The position numbers and the translations under genes are program-made. Shown here in pieces: positions 6,702 through 11,111 of a DNA stretch of 11,111 nucleotides (position 1 is the stretch's first letter; each line of letters starts with the position of its first letter). Origin of the DNA: Lachnospiraceae bacterium UBA4380 (GTDB lineage Bacteria > Bacillota > Clostridia > Lachnospirales > Lachnospiraceae). A model generated the notes under the pieces. That model made no database searches. It saw only the letters and a program-made list of their open reading frames with translations, and was not told the origin of the DNA. The DNA lies in assembly GCA_002390025.1 (NCBI GenBank), contig DGRU01000109.1, forward strand, positions 1 through 11,111, written 5' to 3'.

Positions 6702-8042
6702 TTATCCCTTTGTTTTTCGATCAGGGATAACAAAAATGAATAGGAGAGAACTGATCAACAACAGGAACGGGTAAAAAAGGTTCGGGATTATTTCAAAAGC
6801 CGAAACATGGATGCCAAGCTCCTCACAGGCCGAAATCGCAACAAGCATCTGCGCACCGTAAGGAATGATACCCTGGAACACACAGGAGAAGGTATCCAGC
6901 AAAGAGGCTGTTTTTCTTCTGGAAATGCCGTAGTTTCCGGCCATTTCGGCAGCAATCGGATTTGCCATAACAATAGCCACGGTATTGTTCGCCGTTGCGA
7001 TGTCCATAATTCCTACCAGGAGCCCCATCCCCAGCTGTCCGCCCTTTTTTCCACGGAAAGTCCGGTAGATCCAGCCGAGAAGTGCATCGAAGCCACCGTT
7101 TTCCCGAATCAGCGCACAGATTGCCGAAACAAGGATAGCTACCATCGTGGTTTCAAACATTCCGGCAGCCCCGGAGCCCATACTGCTCAGAAGTGCTGTC
7201 GGAGCAATGGCTCCTGTTGCCAGCATGATCAGCGAACCGGACAGGATGCCAATCAGCAGGACAACAAACACATTGATGCCCGCGATTCCTCCGACTAATA
7301 CAAGCAGGTAGGGGATGGTCTGGACGAGGTTGTATTCCTTTATTTCCACACTGCCGATTCCGCTGCTAAGAGACAGAACAAGAATCAGCACCAGGGTCAG
7401 GAGAGCAGCAGGAAGTGCAATACAGAAGTTCTCGCGGAACTTATCCTTCATTGCACAGCCCTGCCCGTTGCAGGCAGCAATGGTGGTATCGGAGATGAAG
7501 GAAAGATTGTCACCGAACATAGCACCACCCATAACGGATCCGACGCAAAGTGCTGCCGGAAAACCGGATGCTCTGGCCACTTCAGCCGCGATGGGCGTAA
7601 TGAGAGTAATGGTGCCGACGGAGGTGCCCATCGCCAGAGACACAAAGCAGCTGACAACAAACAGAACAGCAACTGCATATCGAGCCGGAATCAGGGAGAG
7701 GGTAAAATAAGCCACGCTCTCGGCACTGCTGCGGCCGACAACGCCGACGAAAATACCCGCCTCCATAAAAATCAGGATCATCGTGACGATGTTCTTATCA
7801 CCGATTCCCTTTCCCATCAGGCTTAACTTTTCATCAAAAGACAGCCTGGGATTCTGAAGGCACGCCACCATCAGAGCAATCAGAAAGATCACAACAATCG
7901 GAATACTGTAAAATCCCATGGGAATCTTCAGGATATACTCAAAGAGGATCCCGAGACCGAGATATAAAATCAGGAAAACGCCTATCGGAAGAAGCGCTGA
8001 GACTTTGCCTTTTTTCATTATCTTCTGTTCATCCTTTCGCAT
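6702..8042 (-). CDS. NhaC-family Na+/H+ antiporter
   Basis: A 446-residue inner-membrane protein with roughly eleven hydrophobic segments spread from residue 16 to 440 and a basic cytoplasmic end (PDRKTKG). It matches the NhaC-type ion transporters, which exchange Na+ (sometimes with organic acids) for protons. Signatures: LAMGTSVGTITLITPIAAE (136-154) and GGAMFGDNLSFISDTTIAA (172-190), the latter matching the family GDxLSPxSDTT block. The second half carries MDIATANNTVAIVMANPIAAEMAG, a repeat-like counterpart. Start choice is uncertain: ATG at 8042 has no clear Shine-Dalgarno, and ATG at codon 9 (8018) has AAAGGA at a long spacing. It has its own promoter and terminator. Some NhaC relatives move malate/lactate or amino acids, so the exact substrate is open. 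Confidence 0.9.
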   Translation of the reverse strand: MRKDEQKIMKKGKVSALLPIGVFLILYLGLGILFEYILKIPMGFYSIPIVVIFLIALMVACLQNPRLSFDEKLSLMGKGIGDKNIVTMILIFMEAGIFVGVVGRSSAESVAYFTLSLIPARYAVAVLFVVSCFVSLAMGTSVGTITLITPIAAEVARASGFPAALCVGSVMGGAMFGDNLSFISDTTIAACNGQGCAMKDKFRENFCIALPAALLTLVLILVLSLSSGIGSVEIKEYNLVQTIPYLLVLVGGIAGINVFVVLLIGILSGSLIMLATGAIAPTALLSSMGSGAAGMFETTMVAILVSAICALIRENGGFDALLGWIYRTFRGKKGGQLGMGLLVGIMDIATANNTVAIVMANPIAAEMAGNYGISRRKTASLLDTFSCVFQGIIPYGAQMLVAISACEELGIHVSAFEIIPNLFYPFLLLISSLLFIFVIPDRKTKG

Positions 8043-8070
8043 TACCGGAGAATTATTTGACAGTCAGTAT

Positions 8071-8114
8071 AGCAACAGAGCAGGAGAGCAGGTTATCCCT
8101 TCTCTCCTGTCGCT
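8071..8114 (-). promoter_or_regulatory. Stem-loop in the nhaC-like 5' leader
   Basis: In the predicted transcript CAGGAGAG (8109-8102) pairs perfectly with CTCTCCTG (8088-8081) across a 13-nt loop. Past a 5-nt bulge, AGCGA (8114-8110) pairs with TTGCT (8075-8071) including one G-U. The structure starts about 12 nt after the predicted transcript start and ends about 28 nt before the ATG. No U-run follows, so it is not a simple terminator. It matches no riboswitch class I can recognise. Confidence 0.45.
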
Positions 8115-8132
8115 TCTCCGATATTGTTCCCG

Positions 8133-8161
8133 ATTATATAGCAGAGGGGCATTCTTGTCAA
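8133..8161 (-). promoter_or_regulatory. Perfect-consensus sigma-A promoter of the nhaC-like gene
   Basis: Minus strand TTGACA (8161-8156), 17-bp spacer, TATAAT (8138-8133): both hexamers match consensus exactly. Predicted start near 8126 gives an 84-nt leader. No clear terminator separates it from the lipoprotein gene that ends at 8232, so read-through from that operon is also possible. Confidence 0.85.
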
Positions 8162-8231
8162 TGAACTTGAACACAGGATTTTCTCTTTATCCTCTCCATC
8201 CAGGGATTCCTGAGATCAGTATCTTCACGAT

Positions 8232-8813
8232 TTATTGTTCTCTTCCGATTGTAATTGTTGTATCACCGTTGCCGAGCAGTTCTGCCATCTCCTGTGCGGA
8301 TTTATCACTGATATGGCCGAGCCTGGTATAAGCCCATGCGTTTGACCCGTAGAAAATGACGACCTGGTTGCCGGAATACAGAACGATATCTCCTGCCTGC
8401 GTCGTCGTCTGGCTGTCATTTCTGGGAAGACTCTGCCCGATTGGGCCGACCTGTTCAAATCCGCCATACATCGACATATGAATCGTCAAAGGCTCATCCC
8501 GGCACAAGGCCTTCAGCGCTTCCACGGACTCATTCTCTTCCCAATTTACGGCAACATCCGTATCCCCGATTTTCAGCCGGAGCATTGTTTCCGTTTCCCC
8601 GCTTTCTACTTTTTTGTTTGTCAGCTGCGTATTCAAATATCCGGACATAACTTCTCCTTCCGGCTGCTGCGCCGTATCTGTATTGTTTAAACCGGATGCT
8701 GCAGGCTGCGATTCACTCCGGCTGCCGCCTCCGGCATCGGCGGCACTGCAGCCTGTAAGAAGGCAGAAGACAACAAACAACGGCAACACAGTATTCAAGA
8801 AAATATTTTTCAT
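8232..8813 (-). CDS. Lipoprotein with cyclophilin-like domain
   Basis: A 193-residue exported lipoprotein. Residues 1-22 form a signal peptide with lipobox LTGC (19-22), so Cys22 would be lipidated and the protein held on the outer face of the membrane. A Gly/Ser/Gln-rich linker (23-75) precedes a cyclophilin-like domain (about 76-190, Pfam PF18050 type) with MSMYGGFEQVG (113-123), SLPRND (128-133), AGDIVLYSGNQ (140-150) and YGSNAWAYTRLGHI (155-168). This fold resembles peptidyl-prolyl isomerases, but isomerase activity of the family is not established to my knowledge. AAGGAG at 8827-8822 overlaps the stop codon of the 71-aa gene upstream, so they are co-translated. It lies divergent from a LysR regulator, which may control it. 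Function unknown. Confidence 0.88.
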   Translation of the reverse strand: MKNIFLNTVLPLFVVFCLLTGCSAADAGGGSRSESQPAASGLNNTDTAQQPEGEVMSGYLNTQLTNKKVESGETETMLRLKIGDTDVAVNWEENESVEALKALCRDEPLTIHMSMYGGFEQVGPIGQSLPRNDSQTTTQAGDIVLYSGNQVVIFYGSNAWAYTRLGHISDKSAQEMAELLGNGDTTITIGREQ

Positions 8814-8825
8814 TCTGCCAACTCC

Positions 8826-9041
8826 TTATGCTCTTCCCAGCTGATAGCTCAGATAATCCAGTCTGTCTATGCAGGCCTGTGAATCATGCAGCCGGTCCAG
8901 CTGTTTCTTCCGGCATTTCGCGATCAGCTTTTCTGTGTTTTTCCGATCTCCTTTTCGGATGCTGAATACGATCATTTCGATTTCCGCTTCCCCACATCCT
9001 GCTGCGAGGAGCAGCTCTGTGATTTCTTTTTCGGCATTCAT
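8826..9041 (-). CDS. Small helical protein of unknown function (71 aa)
   Basis: I do not recognise a named family. The 71-residue product is charged and predicted largely alpha-helical: an acidic N-terminal half (EKEITELLLAAGCGEAEIE) and a basic second half (KLIAKCRKKQLDRLHDSQ) ending DRLDYLSYQLGRA. Three cysteines (16, 43, 57); no signal peptide or membrane segment. It is very likely a real gene: GGAG lies 7 nt before the ATG, its stop overlaps the ribosome binding site of the lipoprotein gene, and its ATG overlaps the stop of a preceding 38-codon ORF. The KCRKKQLDxLHxSQ-type helix pair suggests a small DNA- or protein-binding partner, but this is a guess. Confidence 0.8.
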   Translation of the reverse strand: MNAEKEITELLLAAGCGEAEIEMIVFSIRKGDRKNTEKLIAKCRKKQLDRLHDSQACIDRLDYLSYQLGRA

Positions 9042-9154
9042 GGACGCACTCCGGTTCCGTTCAGACTTTCATGGAAAAATTTCATCAGGCTGTTACAGCA
9101 GACATACTCTCTGACAACATTCTCTTTCAGACCGGCCTTATATCCGGTTGCCAA
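9038..9154 (-). CDS. Candidate 38-aa small protein, TTG start
   Basis: Minus-strand TTG at 9154 opens a 38-codon ORF (MATGYKAGLKENVVREYV..., ending NGTGVRP). An ideal AAGGAG (9168-9163) lies 8 nt upstream and an in-frame TAA lies just before that. The TGA stop (9040-9038) overlaps the ATG of the 71-aa gene as ATGA, the arrangement of translational coupling. The predicted promoter at 9196-9224 gives a transcript starting about 35 nt before it. The product has adjacent cysteines (CCNSLMKFF) and no signal peptide. I recognise no family. Alternatives are a leader peptide that controls the 71-aa gene, or a remnant of a longer gene. Confidence 0.55.
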   Translation of the reverse strand: MATGYKAGLKENVVREYVCCNSLMKFFHESLNGTGVRP

Positions 9155-9195
9155 GTCAATTTCTCCTTAAAACTGTATCATTCTATTTTGTCTAT

Positions 9196-9224
9196 ATTAT
9201 ATTCTTGCACCTTCCTATATTCAA
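9196..9224 (-). promoter_or_regulatory. Promoter of the small-ORF/lipoprotein operon
   Basis: Minus strand TTGAAT (9224-9219), 17-bp spacer, TATAAT (9201-9196). Predicted start is near 9189. Its -35 lies only a few bases from the -35 of the divergent LysR promoter (9229), so a regulator bound between them could affect both. Confidence 0.6.
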
Positions 9225-9265
9225 ATACTTGTTTACTATATAATCCTATGCTATTATTGAATAGG
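9214..9265. promoter_or_regulatory. Candidate LysR-type operator region
   Basis: CCTATATTCAA (9214-9224) and TTGAATAGG (9257-9265) are inverted copies differing by a 2-nt insertion, about 32 bp apart. The second copy contains the small palindrome CTATT-N4-AATAG (9251-9264). They cover both divergent promoters, where a LysR protein typically binds to repress itself and activate the neighbour. The region is AT-rich, so chance is possible. Confidence 0.35.
9229..9257 (+). promoter_or_regulatory. Promoter of the LysR gene
   Basis: TTGTTT (9229-9234), 17-bp spacer, TATTAT (9252-9257), with TGC before the -10 (extended -10). An alternative TATAAT at 9239-9244 has no good -35. Confidence 0.5.
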
Positions 9266-9288
9266 TAGAATTAAGAAGGAGGCTTTCC

Positions 9289-10173
9289 ATGGATATTCGT
9301 ACAATGCAATACTATCTTGCTGTGGTCAGGGAAGGAACAATCTCAGCAGCAGCACAGACACTTCATGTTGCTCAGCCATCGCTGTCACGGCAGATGAAGG
9401 AGCTGGAGGAAGAACTTGGTGCAGCACTTTTTATGCGTGGAAACCGGAAGATTACACTCACCGAGGAAGGAATGGTTCTACGGAAGAGGGCGGAAGAAAT
9501 GGTGCGCCTGATGCAGATGACGGAGGATGAGATCAGCCAGGTAAAAAACCATGTTTCCGGCTCTGTTCGAATCGGAGCCGGGGAGTCCTGGTCTTTTCAC
9601 TATCTGTCTCGTACAGCAGCGAATCTTGCAGAAGAGCATCCGGATATCCGTTTCCACATAACAAGCGGAGATACACAGGATCTGATGGATCAACTGAACA
9701 ATGGATTGATTGACTTTGCCGTTATTTTTACGGAAGTGGATCATATGCTTTATCAGTCTATTAAGCTCCCTGCGGAGGACAGCTTCGGCCTGCTGATGCC
9801 AAAGGACTGCCCTCTGGCAGAAAAAGAAGCGCTTCGCCTTTCCGACCTGAAGGGACTCCCGGTCATTGTTTCAAGAGCTGCCGAGCCCTATTTTGCAGGT
9901 TCGGAAGAATTGTCCTCGTTAAATGTCATTGCTACCTACAACCTGGTATATAATGCCTCTCTGCTTGTAGAGGATGGATTGGGTTACGCCATCTGCTTTG
10001 ATAAACTGATCAACACAACGGGAGACAGCCCTCTATGTATGAGACCAATTATCCCTCAAATAAAAGCTGCCGGATATCTGATCTGGAAAAAATATCAGGT
10101 TTTCTCTCCGGCTGTGCAGATGTTTATTGATCGTATCCGTGACACAATCGGCCTGCAATCAAAAGATGATTAA
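9289..10173 (+). CDS. LysR-family transcriptional regulator
   Basis: A 294-residue cytosolic DNA-binding regulator of normal LTTR length. The winged helix-turn-helix occupies about residues 1-60: GTISAAAQTLHVAQPSLSRQ (16-35) is the recognition motif, followed by LEEELGAALFMRGNRKITLTEEG. A linker helix leads to the effector-binding domain (about 90-290), with VRIGAGESWSFHYLS, the conserved LIDFAVIF near the middle, and GLGYAICF near the end. AAGGAGG is 6 nt before the ATG. Divergent from the small-ORF/71-aa/lipoprotein operon with a shared 250-bp control region, the classic LTTR arrangement, so that operon is the likely target. The effector is unknown. Confidence 0.95.
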   Translation: MDIRTMQYYLAVVREGTISAAAQTLHVAQPSLSRQMKELEEELGAALFMRGNRKITLTEEGMVLRKRAEEMVRLMQMTEDEISQVKNHVSGSVRIGAGESWSFHYLSRTAANLAEEHPDIRFHITSGDTQDLMDQLNNGLIDFAVIFTEVDHMLYQSIKLPAEDSFGLLMPKDCPLAEKEALRLSDLKGLPVIVSRAAEPYFAGSEELSSLNVIATYNLVYNASLLVEDGLGYAICFDKLINTTGDSPLCMRPIIPQIKAAGYLIWKKYQVFSPAVQMFIDRIRDTIGLQSKDD

Positions 10174-10186
10174 CCTCTCCACAAGA

Positions 10187-10203
10187 AGGAATGATCGATT
10201 CCT
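10187..10203. terminator. Weak hairpin between LysR and ABC genes
   Basis: AGGAAT (10187-10192) and ATTCCT (10198-10203) pair across a 5-nt loop in the 39-bp gap between the converging stop codons. The tract after it on the plus strand is CCCATTTGTTT, so termination would be inefficient at best. Confidence 0.3.
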
Positions 10204-10212
10204 CCCATTTGT

Positions 10213-11111
10213 TTATGTTCTGACCTTCCAGCTGGCGGCCTCACGGCGCTCGCCGATGAAGGTTTTGTAGAGTCCTTCCTCTGTCATTAAGGATTCGTGA
10301 GTCCCCTGCTGGACGATCTTTCCGTGGTCAATCACCAGGATCTGATCCGCGTGCTCCACAGTCTTAAGGCGGTGGGCGATCATAATGACGGTCTTTTCCG
10401 CTGTCAGGGCCTGAATTGCCCGCATCAGCTCGTTTTCATTTTCCGGGTCCACGTTGGCCGTGGCTTCGTCCAGAAAGATCACCGGTGCGTCCTTCATCAT
10501 GGCGCGCGCGATGGAGATACGCTGTTTTTCCCCGCCGGAGAGCGAAGCGCCGCCCTCGCCGATGACCGTGTCGTAGCCCTCGGGCAAGGCCATAATAAAG
10601 TCGTGGCAGCAGGCCTTTTTTGCCGCCGCGATCACAGCGTCAAGGCTTGCCTCCGGCTGCCCGAAGCGGATGTTGTTGGCAATGGTGTCGTGGAAGAGAT
10701 AGACGTTCTGGAACACAAAGGAGAAGTTTGCCATCAGGGAATCCATATCGTAGTCCTTCACATTCCGCCCACCCAGGGAGACGCTGCCCGCGTCCACATC
10801 CCAGAAGCGGGCCAGGAGATTGACCAGCGTGGTCTTGCCGCCGCCAGAGGGGCCAACGATGGCCGTGATGGTCTTTTCGGGGATCTGGAGCGAGACACCG
10901 TCAATGACCTTTCTTTTCTCATAGGAGAATTCCACCGTTTCGGCGCAAAGCTCCCTTGTCGCCGGTTGGATCGTCTCGCCGGTAATGTCCATCTGCGGGG
11001 TATCCAGGATCTCCTGGGCCCTGTTGACGCTGACCTCCACTACGCGCAGCAGGGCGGAGTAGTTCCCCGCTGTCTCAAGACTGGCATAGACGATGAAGGC
11101 GGAGATCACCA
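10213..11111 (-). CDS. ABC exporter, fused permease-ATPase (N-terminal part beyond window)
   Basis: The last 298 residues of an MsbA/multidrug-type ABC half-exporter; the reading frame is open to the right edge, so most of the membrane domain lies outside. Visible are the end of the last membrane helix (MISAFIVYASLETAGNYS), the linker helix with SVNRAQEILDTP, then a full nucleotide-binding domain: A-loop FSYEKRKVI, Walker A GPSGGGKTT (86-94), Q-loop VFQN (132-135), signature LSGGEKQR (190-197), Walker B VIFLDEA (210-216) and H-loop IAHRL (His246). All catalytic residues are intact, so the protein should be active. Numbering is within the visible part. The gene is clearly richer in G+C than its neighbours. 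Exporters of this type often come in adjacent pairs; a partner may lie outside. Substrate cannot be inferred. Confidence 0.93.
   Translation of the reverse strand, partial: VISAFIVYASLETAGNYSALLRVVEVSVNRAQEILDTPQMDITGETIQPATRELCAETVEFSYEKRKVIDGVSLQIPEKTITAIVGPSGGGKTTLVNLLARFWDVDAGSVSLGGRNVKDYDMDSLMANFSFVFQNVYLFHDTIANNIRFGQPEASLDAVIAAAKKACCHDFIMALPEGYDTVIGEGGASLSGGEKQRISIARAMMKDAPVIFLDEATANVDPENENELMRAIQALTAEKTVIMIAHRLKTVEHADQILVIDHGKIVQQGTHESLMTEEGLYKTFIGERREAASWKVRT

Noticed and set aside
8162..8231. Terminator after the lipoprotein gene
   Set aside because: Only a 4-bp CAGG/CCTG pairing was found with no U-run, too weak to call.
9038..9040. TGA read as selenocysteine joining the 38-codon ORF to the downstream gene
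   Set aside because: The 71-aa gene is in another frame and there is no SECIS-like hairpin just after the TGA.
9071..9268. Plus-strand 65-codon open frame in the LysR control region
   Set aside because: It overlaps the divergent promoters and lacks a ribosome binding site; the minus-strand small ORF in the same place has all the signals.

Overview
The window looks like chromosomal DNA from a Firmicute, most probably a clostridial gut-type bacterium (Lachnospiraceae/Oscillospiraceae-like). The evidence is an rplM-rpsI pair behind a compact structured leader, AGGAGG-type ribosome binding sites throughout, sigma-A promoters with 17-bp spacers, a YvcK-like protein, a TtcA-family protein and a PF18050-type cyclophilin-like lipoprotein. 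No rRNA, tRNA, CRISPR array, insertion sequence or phage gene was seen.

Layout. (1) 1-980, minus strand: rplM then rpsI (ribosomal proteins L13 and S9; rpsI is cut by the left edge), with a good promoter and a leader hairpin. (2) 1080-1808, plus: a TtcA/TilS-type PP-loop ATPase, probably tRNA thiolation, ending at a 16-bp hairpin that can serve both converging genes. (3) 1885-4394, minus: a tightly packed operon nagA - yhcH (sugar anomerase) - PfkB kinase for amino-sugar or sialic-acid breakdown. (4) 4438-6612, plus: a divergent two-gene unit, a YvcK/CofD-like protein followed by an N-acetylhexosamine 1-kinase-like (NahK) phosphotransferase. (5) 6647-8161, minus: an NhaC-family Na+/H+ antiporter with a perfect-consensus promoter and a structured 5' leader. 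(6) 8232-9224, minus: an operon of a 38-codon small ORF starting with TTG, a 71-aa helical protein and a cyclophilin-like lipoprotein. (7) 9229-10173, plus: a divergent LysR regulator. (8) 10213 to the right edge, minus: the C-terminal half of a GC-rich ABC exporter.

How the genes may work together. The centre of the window is about N-acetylated amino sugars. NagA removes the acetyl group from GlcNAc-6-P. YhcH-type proteins speed sugar anomer exchange, and NanQ acts on sialic acid. NahK-type kinases make GlcNAc-1-P, the precursor of UDP-GlcNAc, and UDP-GlcNAc is the known ligand of YvcK. The divergent nagA/yvcK promoters lie back to back around a 10-bp palindrome, so breakdown and activation of amino sugars may be co-regulated; this is inference. 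The LysR gene and the divergent small-ORF/lipoprotein operon look like a regulator-target pair whose function is unknown.

No clearly new system is evident. The best leads are the unannotated 38-aa TTG-start gene translationally coupled to the 71-aa gene, the pairing of a variant YvcK with a NahK-like kinase, and the structured leader of nhaC.
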